A stretch of 64,000 nt of DNA from Porodaedalea pini (Eukaryota > Basidiomycota > Agaricomycetes > Hymenochaetales > Hymenochaetaceae), in assembly GCA_002794775.1 (NCBI GenBank), contig NBAY01000001.1, positions 1,178,001 to 1,242,000 on the forward strand, read 5' to 3'. How positions within the stretch are numbered: position 1 is the first letter of the stretch; the number at the start of each line of letters is the position of its first letter. Below the pieces are notes generated by a model. It saw only the letters and a list, made by a program, of their open reading frames with translations. It did no database searches and had not been told where the DNA came from. Below are positions 11,044-21,100 of this stretch, in pieces. The position numbers and the translations under genes were made by a program.

Positions 11044-12089
11044 TGCGAGTCGACGACCTCTTCGTCCTTGTCTTCTTCCTCCACATAGTCCTCCACCGTC
11101 GACCTTCGAGTGTCCACGACTTCCTCGAATGCCGACTCCTTCATCGCGCCGAGCTCGTCAGCAATGAGGCGGCGCTCGCCCGGTGCCATCAGTTCCAACA
11201 TACGCTGGATGATCGGCTTCGCCTGCGGACATTTGTCCTTAAAGTGCCCCAGTCCGCCGCAAATCCAGCACGCGCGCTTTCGTTGCGCCTCATTCATCGA
11301 GACGTCCATCGGTTGGCCGGCACCTCCGAAAGTGATGCCCGTCGCGTCACGCTTATCGGCGTGCGGGGCTGCTACCTGTCGGCGTGCAGGAGGTCCTTGT
11401 TGGGGCGTCGGACGGGGCGTGAACGGCAATGTACAACCTCGTTGGATGGCGCGAATCTGCTGTTCGCCCCGATCGATCTCAATGGCCTTCTTTTTCCATG
11501 CCTCATACGTTGTTGGCACGGGCGTCGACCTCAACACGCCGCGGACCACCTCGATGTTCATCGCACGTTGCAAGCGGTCACAAATGACGCCTTCGTCCTT
11601 CAGCTCCGCTGCCTTGATGATCACGTCGAGGTCTTGGAAGAACTGGTCGGCGGAGAGGTCCTTCTGGATCTTGTCTCAGAACTTCTTCAGCGCCTTCTCC
11701 TTCCTGTTCGGATCATCGAAGGAGGCATCCAGTCGTTCCTGGAACTTGGCCCAGTCGTCCGTAAAGCTCACGACGCCATTCGTTGTGAATTCCTGGACGT
11801 AGTTTTGCGCCCACGTCGACGCGTTGCCACCCTTGAGGTAAGAGAGGGCAACATAGATCTTGCTCAATGACGAGGGATACCTCGTGGGGTTCGCCGAGAC
11901 AAAGAGTAGGACTTCGCGTTTGAAGTCGAGGTAGTCATCGCCGCCAGCGAATTCGCGTGGCCGGGCGACGTCAATCGAGGGAGCTGGAGCTTGGGCTGCA
12001 GGGGCGTTCGTTGCTGCTCGGGTGAAGGCGGCAGCTACGATCGCTGCGATCTCTTGTTGCTGCCTTTGAGTGAAACCTTCCGCCATCAC
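11019..12089 (-). pseudogene. Chromovirus gag with zinc knuckle, one in-frame stop
   Basis: Structural protein of the LTR element. The first part (12089-11676) is a capsid-like region: FAGGDDYLDFKREVLLFV, YVALSYLKGGNASTWAQNYV and DDWAKFQERLDASFDDP are typical of Ty3/gypsy gag. The same frame continues after a TGA (11678-11676) with DKIQKDLSADQFFQDLDV. It carries the nucleocapsid zinc knuckle CWICGGLGHFKDKC (CX2CX4HX4C) and ends in an acidic tail with stop TAG at 11021-11019. The flanking sequence keeps perfect frame, so the TGA is a point mutation, plausibly from CGA. The downstream frameshift site lies eight codons before the end. Confidence 0.88.
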
Positions 12090-12851
12090 TGGTACGGGCG
12101 TATGTGTCAGGCGCTCAGGGGGTGTCGGCGGTGACGAGTCTCTACGGGGTGTACGATAGCCTCCTGGTTCGCTTGGGAGGACGACCGAGGATGTTGAGAC
12201 TGTCGGTGATGATGGTGCACGGGGAGGTCGAGGCGCCCAACGAGTTCGCTCGCCGGAAGACGGGTCAGTTGAATACCAGGCGTGCCTAGTGTCGCTCCAC
12301 CAGAGATTATGGGTGACGTGGTTTCTGTCGTCCGCTACGTACGATTGGCGTTCCGCGTCGTAGCGTGAAGAAGAGGGGAAAGCCCGCTGTTGTTCCTCGG
12401 TGAGATCTATCTTGACTACGTCGGGGGGGGAACAGGTAGGGGCTGGTTGTCCGGATGTATGTTACGCTGACGAAGGACAGGTTCGTCGGCGAGTTTGATG
12501 ACCAAACGGAAGGAGGCAACCGAGATCACAATTGACAACGACGTCGACGACTGTACACGGTGTGTTACCCACGTCCAGGTCAGATGGTTCCTCCACCAAA
12601 GACTAAGACGGAGGGCCAGGGTGGGAGAGGGTTTCCCGATTAGGATGTCAGGTCCTTCAAGGTCGAGTAGGCGCCCGAATGCGGTAAGAGTCGGGTTACT
12701 TAATACACGAACGTTCGAAAACGCCCGGGCAGGATTGAGGGTTGTCGTTCAGGGGGTTTACACGTCAAGTCCGTCGAGGGGAGCGCTCCTCTAGACCGAG
12801 TGAAGGCGAGTCGGCAGCGACGACGTACGCTGGAGATGAGCCTGGGTGGCG

Positions 12852-12862
12852 GTTCTGCTTTT
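12852..12862 (-). promoter_or_regulatory. Self-priming primer-binding site of the chromovirus
   Basis: On the element's strand AAAAGCAGAAC lies one base inside the 5' LTR. Its exact complement GTTCTGCTTTT occurs in the LTR at 13069-13059 (and 7185-7175), 33 nt below a TATA box, where the transcript should start. No TGG-initiated tRNA primer-binding site is present here. This matches the Tf1/sushi self-priming arrangement. Confidence 0.82.
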
Positions 12863-12863
12863 A

Positions 12864-13276
12864 TGTTAGGCGGGAGTCCGGGAGACGACTCGGACTGGGC
12901 AGGCCTCGGCTGACTGTTGTCTGGGACGTGCTATACTCGAGCGTAGACTCGGGACACGCTTACTCAGGCTAGGTCGTCGCGGAGGTAAGAGGATTAATAC
13001 AAGTCTAAACTAATACAAGGGGGACGAGTCTCACCTAGGTCGTCGCGGAGGTAAGAGGAAAAGCAGAACAAGGAGTTCATGCGATTCCTGAGACCTCATA
13101 TAGCGACGACCGTGAGACTATATTACCTAACATTACATAACGAGTGGGAATGGGACAAATGAAGGCAGTGTGGGAATGATTGTGTAAGATGGGTAAATAT
13201 AATGAAAAGGACGGATATAATAAAGGAAATGGTAAAAGGGAAAATAAAGGAAAAGGTGAAAGTTCAGGTTCTAACA
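12864..13276 (-). repeat. Chromovirus 5' LTR (element orientation)
   Basis: 413 bp, identical by eye to 6980-7392. In transcription direction it starts TGTTAGAACC at 13276 and ends CTAACA at 12864. It holds the predicted promoter and the start of the self-priming RNA. GTAAG follows at 13277-13281. Confidence 0.95.
13059..13102 (-). promoter_or_regulatory. Chromovirus promoter: TATA box and predicted start
   Basis: TATATGAGG reads from 13102. The 11-mer that must form the 5' end of the RNA for self-priming begins at 13069, 33 nt downstream, a normal TATA-to-start distance. The identical motif in the other LTR is not repeated as a separate entry. Confidence 0.7.
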
Positions 13277-13281
13277 GTAAG
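13277..13281. repeat. Chromovirus target-site duplication GTAAG, right
   Basis: Direct copy of 6975-6979. LINE coding sequence resumes here, consistent with insertion into an existing LINE. Confidence 0.92.
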
Positions 13282-15571
13282 GACAAAGATGCGGTGGATG
13301 ATGAAGGAGAGTTTGTCAAGAAAAAACGAAAAGTGAAGTCCGCGACTTGACGGTGTGGAAGAATATGAAGAAGTTCTATGGCATCCGGGTCAATGGATAA
13401 ACCAAGAGATTGGAATTGGAGAGAAAGAAATTGAAATTGGTTGCGAAGGCGGGTTAAATTGGTTCGAATGTTCAAAGAGTGTGCATAAAGAAGATGGTCG
13501 TCCATGTAAGCAAGCAAAGGGCGATGAGGACCAAAACGCGAATTGTAAGCCGTAATAACATCGGCTGCAGCAAAAATTGAAATGAGGGGAGATAGCGGGG
13601 ACCCTTGAGGGACTCCGCAGTTAGGTTTGATAAAGGGGGGAGAGAAGAAATTGTTGAAATGAAAGGAAATTGGACGATCTCTGAGCCAAACCGAAAGAAC
13701 ATGAATGAGATTAGGGTGAACGTTAGAATGAATGAGTTTGTCGAGAAGACAATTATGGGAAATATGATCAAAGAAACCTTGAATGTCAATAGTAAGAATG
13801 GAAGTGATTAAAAAGCGGTGTCGGCGATATAGCGATTTGGCAGGGTCGCCGCCATTATAAATGAAAGGATTGGAGAGGATAGTTGAAAGGAGTTCATAAC
13901 AGGCCATAAGGGAAGAACGGTATTTGCGACACCCATGTTGAGCATCTGGAAGGAGATTATTAAGTTCGAAAAAAGGTTGAAGGAAGTTAAAAAGTATGTG
14001 TTCGAACAATTTCCCAATGGTATCGACCAAGGTAATGGGTCGGAATGCTCTGGGGACTGAAAAGTCAGAGTGCTTGGGTTTAGGGATGAAAGTAACGAGT
14101 GAAGTTTTGAAAGAAAGAGGGAAATGACCGATCTTCAAACATAAAGAAAAAAGATCAACAAAGAATTGACCGTGAAGCTTGATTAGGAGCTCCAAATGTT
14201 TATAAGAAATGTAATTGTTGCCCGGGCTCGTTTTGTGATCGATGCCATTGAGAGCAGCATGTATGTCCGCCATTTCGATGGGGCGAAAATCGCGGAGGTC
14301 CAGAAGAGGGATGACATCCAGGGAAGACGTTAAAGGGGGAAAAAACGTCTCACAAAAGAGGGACGCTTTATCGGTTTCCGTTGTGGTAAATAACCCGTTA
14401 CTCATGCAAAGTGCGCCGATAGGGGTGCGCCGACGTGCTGTACCCAAGAACTGATTACGCCAAATGGAACTTGTATCAGATTGCTGTAGGCGAGAGCCGA
14501 AAAATGCGTTTTTGGCTCGGGTAATTTCGGTGTCGAGGCGCAATTTAGAGTCGGGCTGTGGGTTGTGGCAATACTCGTGATAAAGTCTGGAACACGCTTC
14601 TGACCACCAGTTGTTGGGGCCGAAGTACGAGCGGGGCTTTCATTTTTGAAGAAAGAAGGTAGCGAAATTGGAAAGGGAATCGCTAAAGGAAAAAAGGAGG
14701 TCGACCAGCGCCTTGGGGGATTCGATCCCTGTTAATGAAAAGGAAAAGGAATGAGAGTTGCAGAACTCCCCAATGAATTTGGGCAAGTCGCGGGAACAAA
14801 TGGAACAGAGGGGATGTTCTAAGGGTGCGGCCAAAAGGTTGACATTAAAAGAAAACTGAATGGGGTGGTGATCTGAAGGAGTATCCAATGAAGGATCAGA
14901 AATAGAAATACGGTCCAAAAGAAGGGGAGCAAAGTCGTCAGAAGCAAGGACAAGGTCAATGATGGATTTAGAGCCTGAGGAACGATTAAAGTATGTGAAC
15001 TGGTTAGGGGGGTTACAAACGGTTAGGCCGTTGTTGTTGATCCAGTTGACAAGGGCTGCAGATTGCGGAAAGGAATGAGATTGATCTGGAAAAGACCAGA
15101 TATCTGAGTGACGGTTAAAATCCCCGATGAGAATATTAGAAGGGACGTCAAGTGAAGGAAAAGGGTCTTTGAACTCATGCAAAGAAGGAGAATTATAAAC
15201 GTTCCAAAGTAGGAGTGGGGATAAATCATCTCTAGAGATCGAAATGACAGTGATGTTTGGTGATGGGTTGTTAGGGATATATAACAAAACACGATGGATG
15301 ATGCGAGGGTGTACGAGTGTACAACAACGCGGTTTAGAGGGCGAAGCAGGATGAAAAGCGGTATAGGGAGCGGAATTTCGAATGTTGAATACACTCGTAC
15401 CAGACGAAGAAGTTTTAGAAGGAATAATTGAGGATATGGCGGGGATTTCCTGAAGGCAAATGATATCCGGTGCGATATGAGTAGAAGAAAAGGAGCATAA
15501 AAGATAATCGAACGTGGGTTCAGAATTTCGAATATTAAGGGAAAAAACTGAAATTGTGTCTGTCATGAAGT

Positions 15572-17807
15572 CTAAAACGGTGAGCGATAGTTGCGACGAG
15601 CTGGACACTCTGATGACCTGGCACTATGATTGCCCTGGCAGTTAATGCAAAGGGCGAAGTGGTCGCAATGGAGGTTATTGGATGCCATGCAAGGAGCGCA
15701 TTTAGCGACATGCACAGCAGTCCGGTGTGGTTCGGAGCAGATTGCGCAACGGGCAACCGATCGGCATTTAGAGGCGGGGTGACCCAGGCGATGACAGTTA
15801 TTGCACTGGTTAATGGTGGGGCGGGCCTTCATCTCCTCGAGTCGGCAGATAACACCAAACACAGGGACGGATCTATTATTGTGTAAGAAGAAATGGTCAA
15901 AGCAGAGGCGTGCGTTGTCTTTGAGGACGACGGAAACGTTGCAATAATCGCATTGATTGAGGCGCTCGATGGATGACATGAATCGTGGCGGGAACATGAA
16001 TTCATGGCCCTCGAATTGCGGGAGGGAAGAGATCTCGTCGACCAGATCTTTTTCCGAATAGATGAGATTGGTGACCTTGTCATAGACTGGGACTCCGGGA
16101 ATAACCATTTTGAATTGGGGCGATGGCGTAAATGCCTTAGCCCCGGAAATGTTGATGATTCGGTTAAGTTGGGAAACGAGTGAGCTGTGCTGTGCGTCGA
16201 AGTCAGAACGAATGTTAGTAAAGGCGATGAGTAGGTTGCTGTTAGAGGTATATTCGACGTTCAGAATAACCAGGTGTTTAAAGAGCGGGTTGCCTTTAAG
16301 GCCCGCTCGAACAGTATTTTTGACCGATAAGGGGGACGGCCGAATGGCGAGGTCTCCTGGAAGCGAAAAGAAAATGCGGCGAACATTGCGCACATGGGTA
16401 TTGACCGATCCGTTAGAACGGTTGATAGGGACTGTGGTAATTTCCCCATGAGGGCTCTGCTCGGTAATCCGGACTACCTTGGTAGGGGTAGCCTTGGGTT
16501 TCTTTTGGGCTGCTTTGGCGTAAGACACGGTGGTGAAGCCCTCCTGGTCTGTGCCAACCGTTTCGACAGGCGGATAATAAACTTTGGTTTGTGAACCCCG
16601 AGGGGCATTGTGTTCTGAATGGGCATACCCATCGGGTGCAATGATAATGCCCTCCGCAGTCATGCGGTAGCTGGAGCCTGGGACATGGGTTTTAGCGATG
16701 GTGGCAGCATATTCGGTTTTACCATTTTTGGGAACCGGGACGCGCTGTTTAACGACAGGAGCAGGGGGAGGGAATCTAGGGTCGTGGACGAAACGAGCCC
16801 CAAGGGGGTCCGGTAAGATTTTCTTCTGTTTATGTAAGTTATCGTTAGTTGGCAAGGACGGAAGAGAAGTAGAAACAGGGGTGTCTGCAAGTCTTTTTTC
16901 AATTGTATTAGTTTTTTCGGATATGGAGGAAACAACTGCCGAAAGATGCTGGATAGACCTAGACATGGCATGCATGGTGTCGGTAATTTCTTGGTCTCGA
17001 ATGGTCTGGCTGTTAGTATAAATATTCTCAAACACATGCTTAAAAGAGGGAGAATGAATACGGAAAAGTGGAATGGAAGGCTTCAAGACTATCATTAGCT
17101 GAGTTAGAGAGGCTGGTTTCGTCGTCCAGGCTGTTTGACTTGTTTATCCAGGACACCAGGTTGGATCCAATGTTAGCGAGGATGGACCCAGCGCGAACCG
17201 GGTCTTCAAACCAGGGCTTGTCGGATGACCACGTCGGTTGGGAAATGAGCGTGTTAATCATGTTGATGGTTTCTTTGGTAAGATCGGCAAAGGAAATGTT
17301 GACCTTCTCGGCGGTTGCCGGATCAGTCATCTCATCGATATCGTCCATAACGTTGTCAACCTGAGGGGCCTGGCTGTGGTGCTCGTCCGGGATGTACAAA
17401 TCGTCATCCATAGCATCGTCGTCGATTCGAGCGGGAGGTGGGATAGACCTATGTTCTTCTTCTGAATTCGAATGTTTAAGAGTGTTCTGTGATTCGATAT
17501 CAGGAGTCGGGGGGAGGTCCCCTTGTTTACGGAGTTTGGCGGCATGTTCGTCCGCCTCGACATCGGGAGACCAATTAGCGCGATTCGCTTGTACTGTAGC
17601 GCATACGTTGTCATTGTGGTTGTAGGTCTTGTCGCGACCACAAGTGACACATAGCTTGTCGGTCCCGCTAACACACTGGCGACTGTGATAGGGGAGATCC
17701 TGTTTACACTCCTCACACTTGGTGGGGTCCTTGGGATTGACAAGGGAACGATAAGACTTTGTCTTGTTAAGAGAAGCTTTTGCTCTGGTCAACATCTTGT
17801 TGTCCAT
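15572..17807 (-). pseudogene. LINE copy 1 ORF1 (Cys/His-rich nucleic-acid-binding protein), frameshifted
   Basis: ORF1 begins MDNKMLTRAKASLNKTKSYR at 17807. That is the start shared with copy 2; the upstream in-frame Met codons lie outside the element or in its leader. The N-terminal 100 residues hold two Cys/His clusters: CEECKQDLPYHSRQC and CVTCGRDKTYNHNDNVC. A long linker with an acidic region follows, then a conserved middle (VRRIFFSLPGDLAIRPS, NPLFKHLVILNVEYTSNSN). Three C-terminal knuckles start CNNCHRLGHPASKC. A one-base difference near 17066 (CTTTTCC here, CATTCC in copy 2) shifts the frame. The rest is open from 17095 to the stop TAG at 15572. The protein should bind element RNA. Confidence 0.85.
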
Positions 17808-17878
17808 AGCAGAGAGACGAGACTGAAACGCGATAGCTGAACAATTTTCCCACGATTGATGATGATGGTAGGAAGAAA

Positions 17879-17889
17879 GTGACTCGGCG
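17879..17889. repeat. LINE copy 1 target-site duplication, right copy
   Basis: GTGACTCGGCG, identical to 5285-5295. The LINE 5' end (CTTTCTTCCTACCATCATC on the minus strand) begins next to it and aligns with the 5' end of copy 2. Confidence 0.85.
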
Positions 17890-18110
17890 CTGCTCCGTCC
17901 CTCCGCCGACCTACTAGAACTTGAGCTCTGACCGCTACCTGCGCAATATCTTGAAGACAACCTCCAACAACGTTGCTTTTATGTCAGAGTGTGAAAAGGC
18001 TTGAAGAACTCGAGTCCATTTTGGAGCTGTGATTCATGAGCGAAGGGAACGTGCAGGGAAGCTTTTCACAGGTGAGTGCTAGTACGAACTATACGTAGAC
18101 CCTTCAGCTC
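17890..18110 (+). promoter_or_regulatory. TSC2-proximal half of the split divergent promoter
   Basis: About 220 bp between the LINE target duplication and the TSC2 start codon. Before the insertion it was continuous with 5184-5295. No sure TATA box was seen. It may include the 5' UTR and a leader intron (a GTGAGT at 18072 is a possible donor). Confidence 0.5.
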
Positions 18111-21100
18111 ATGAATTCACTCGGATGGTTTCGCAAAAGGACTCGAAATCATATGTCTACACCTCAACAAGAAAATAATGGCCATGGAAACTCAAGACCG
18201 CGCCCGCGCGCAAATACGAGCTTCATTGCATGGCGTAGGAATATGCCTGACCCCTCGACCTCAGCCTCGCTTGCCTCATCCCCTGCCGCACCCGTCCAGA
18301 CTCTACCCATAGACACCCTCGTCCAATTTCTGACACCTCCCGCTGTTCCATCCCCTCAGCATGCTCGAGCCCTCGTCACCGCTCTGTCGACTCAGACACC
18401 CGCCCCTCCGCCTGCCGTCCTGATGCCGATTCTGTCAAATATATGTGCCGCAAGCGCGCCCGCGTCACTTCAGGCTGCAGGGTTTGATGTCCTTGCGGCG
18501 TACTGCTCGTGTGGTGCACCCCTTATGACGTCGGACAGGCTGATCTATTTCGACATCCTGCAAGCTACATCAGGCGCCGCTTGGGCTCAGGAGGTTTGGG
18601 AACCACGTCTGAAGGCCTTAAATGCGCTCATGTTCACCGCTGAGGACGCGATGGGGATCGAGAAACAGCTGTTAGGGATCCTCTCCGGTTGGGTGAAACA
18701 GGCACTCGAAGAGTACTGTTCGAGCGATGTCGATAGGCAGGAACGGGAACGTCCTGTCGAAGCTCTGAGTGACGCGTTGATCGATTGGTTTTCACGGCTT
18801 GAAGACTCCGGTCGCCTTGCAAAGAACGACATCCTATCACTTTTCGAGTTCTACCAATCTCTGGTCGACTACGTGCTGAGGCTCCCTGTAGAAGCTATAC
18901 AGCATTCTGCCCCTCCGACGCCTACACCTCCAACGCCTCAGCGAGATAACGGTCCGTTCTCCCGACACAGACGGCACCCCTCATCAGTAGCAAGTATTCC
19001 ATCACCTCTATCTCCTCTCAGTGCCAGTGCGCGTTCGCCTCCACTCCGCGGTCCTGTTCAATTTGTCTCGACTATTTATCTCAATTTCCTCAACTCACGA
19101 TTGACACGGCTTCCGCTCTCCTTTCTGCCTTCTCTCATGCCGCTGCTCTTCCGCATCCTGTCTGCCGTCATGTCAGCCCTCCCGCCTCTATCTCCGAACG
19201 TAACGAGACGGAATCCACTTGAACATCGCATAATCAAAACGATTGCGGCGCTCCTCACCGGCCCGTACGCCACCACTTGTCTTATTCTTCTTCGGCAGCT
19301 TCTCCTCCCTGTCTCCGAGGGAGACATTGACACGCAAGTCAAGACATCTCTGGGCGCGTTGCGCACTCTGCGACAACAAATCCGGGGCGTGCTTGAAGAC
19401 CGCTTGGCGATGCGCGCCGTGCAGCGCGGAACGTCTCTGTCTGCAACGCACGCGGGTGCGCCCGCATCGACGAGTGCACTTGACGAGCACCTGCTGGAAC
19501 GCGCAAAGCGTGCATGGACAAAGGAGGGCGCAGCTGTCTGGGATGTGCGGAAGGTCTCGTTCTTCCTCGTCAAGGCTATTCGTGCTTGGAATGAGAGCAC
19601 CATCCCTGCAGACAAAGAACGCATTTTCGAGGAAATCGCTAGCCTGCTGAAGGATGTCTTGCAGGAGATGGATGATCGCTCTGATGATCGGGACTTCCTC
19701 GCTGATAAGGACTTCAATGATACTGATACAGGCGGTGCTGTCGGGCGCACGCTTTATGAACTAATGACCTACGTTCAGGCGCTTCGGTGAGATACCATAT
19801 CGTTTTTTCAGAGAAATAATTAATTGTTATATCTGAAGGAACGAGGATGGAACGCCCATGGTACTCCTCTAAGTAATCCATTTTCCGCGTCGACTCCGTT
19901 TTTACGCGCCCTGGCAGACGTTTTTGGACACAGACAATCTCTCTCTTATCTTGATCCTCCGGTATCCGTAATCCTCCTCTCCGTCGTAGATCATCTCCTT
20001 GACACAGACTCCGAACGCATTCCTTTGCTGATGGCACGGCAGCATCAGCTAAAGCCGACCTCATCCGAGTGGCTTGAGAACTGGGCGCAACTGCTGCGCA
20101 GCACGAATCTCTTCATGCAGACGCGTCCGAGAACGAGGCAGGCGGCGATTAGCGCGTTGCAGTCTGTTTTTATGCTTGTACGCGACATGCCAGGGTACCG
20201 GCGGCCGCTCATGGATAGCGTGTTCAACTTCTGGACGAAAATGGTTGCGGAAAAGAATGAGGGCGGAGACGGTTCAGCCATATGGCGCCTGCTCGGCGAA
20301 GAAGCTGTACTACGAGCGATAGAGGATGACATTGAGGAGTTGTTCACTCCGACGGACGAGGCGGCGCCAGATATCTCTGGTGTTACCGTGCATATGATCT
20401 TGGCCGCGCTTTCAGCTGCGTCCACGTACTGTGAATGCGATGGCGAGGTCGAAATTTGCGTGAAGCCCGCGGAAGTCCCACTTGTATCTCCTATAATTCC
20501 TTTAACGCCCTCCAACACTGCGATTTCAAGTACGGGCTCACCCACCCTTCCGAGGATGGCTTCGGACTCGCAGATACATACAAAAGACAAGGAATCAGGA
20601 AGCAACGTGTCCCAGCAACTCTTGTCGCTGCTTTCTTTCGCTAGCTCACGACATCCGAGTCAGAATCAAGTTCCGCAGGTCGCGAGCCCCGAAGACATGC
20701 TTCTCTCTGCCGGGCCTCGCCTGGATCGCTCTCCTTTACCCGTGTCTAGCCCAGATTTAATTGCAGTCCCAGTCATCTGTCGCGGCCTGACTGCGGTCAC
20801 TGCCCTTAGTGAAGTCTTTGCACAGCTTGCGTTCGTTGACAGCGTGATGACTATACGACAGTCTCGCCTAGCGATCTTCGTTTTCGGCCAGCTCTTACGA
20901 CTGCTACGTACAGCACACTGCCCGAGAGCGCGCATCGCCGTGCTGCAGACCCTCATGCGCCTCCGCGCAGATCGTGACCACCGTGTCTTCCTTACTCGTG
21001 CACCCGCGGAGCAGGAGCGGCATGTTGTCTCGCTCGCGCGTCTTATTGGCCGGTTGCGTGATGTTCCGAGTTCCAGTATACCGGCTGACGACGCCCGTGC

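Larger units (their letters stand above)
6980..13276 (-). mobile_element. Ty3/gypsy chromovirus LTR retrotransposon nested in the LINE
   Basis: A 6,297-bp element read on the minus strand, inserted in the reverse transcriptase region of LINE copy 1. It has two LTRs of 413 bp that I find identical by eye, TGTTAG...CTAACA termini and a GTAAG target duplication. Domain order is gag with zinc knuckle, aspartic protease, RT, RNase H, integrase, then a C-terminal chromodomain. RT-before-integrase plus the chromodomain places it among chromoviruses. The LTR-proximal signals (self-priming PBS, PPT, frameshift site) are all recognisable. Two in-frame TGA codons, one in gag and one between protease and RT, make the copy probably non-autonomous. 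LTR identity implies a recent insertion. Confidence 0.95.
5441..15566 (-). pseudogene. LINE copy 1 ORF2: endonuclease / reverse transcriptase / RNase H, interrupted
   Basis: ORF2 starts at ATG 15566, five bases after the ORF1 stop. The endonuclease part (15566-14640) shows SLNIRN, CLQEI, GDFNRHSD and SDHHPIQF, the usual APE-type catalytic blocks. It ends at an in-frame TGA after FFLQK, where copy 2 reads through. The reverse transcriptase part (about 14550-13277) has PITLVDTIGKLFE, GVPQGSPLSPLIS and the catalytic YMDD at 13508-13497. The chromovirus breaks the coding frame between the codons for ASLSL and PNNR. RT/thumb and RNase H continue from 6974 down to the stop at 5441. RNase H residues visible include FEEQEALIAA, HIVSDSLN and WLPSHRGVLGNSKADKL. 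It is disrupted by one stop and one 6.3-kb insertion. Confidence 0.88.
5296..17878 (-). mobile_element. Tad-like non-LTR retrotransposon (LINE), copy 1, with nested chromovirus
   Basis: A full-length LINE on the minus strand with its 5' end at 17878 and 3' end at 5296, bounded by 11-bp target duplications. Removing the nested LTR element and its 5-bp duplication leaves about 6.28 kb. That equals the length of copy 2 at 54483-60768. Order along the element: 5' leader, ORF1 (Cys/His protein), ORF2 with apurinic-type endonuclease, reverse transcriptase and RNase H. The 3' end is ATAGCAGATCTTATAAA without a poly(A) tail. The EN-RT-RNase H order and CCHC knuckles in ORF1 suit the fungal Tad clade. 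This copy has an ORF1 frameshift near 17066, a stop in ORF2 near 14640, and the nested insertion, so it is dead. Confidence 0.92.

Noticed and set aside
10929..11870. Plus-strand open frame of 313 codons
   Set aside because: It is the antisense shadow of the gag/protease region; it has no domain and GC-rich coding on the other strand explains it.
17808..17960. Upstream extension of LINE ORF1 to a Met codon at 17960
   Set aside because: The LINE 5' end lies at 17878, so the first 80 bases are host sequence. Copy 2 shows the ORF1 start at MDNKMLTR.
18590..19750. Several minus-strand frames up to 224 codons inside TSC2
   Set aside because: They are antisense to a well-supported coding exon and show Arg/Ser-rich composition typical of shadows.
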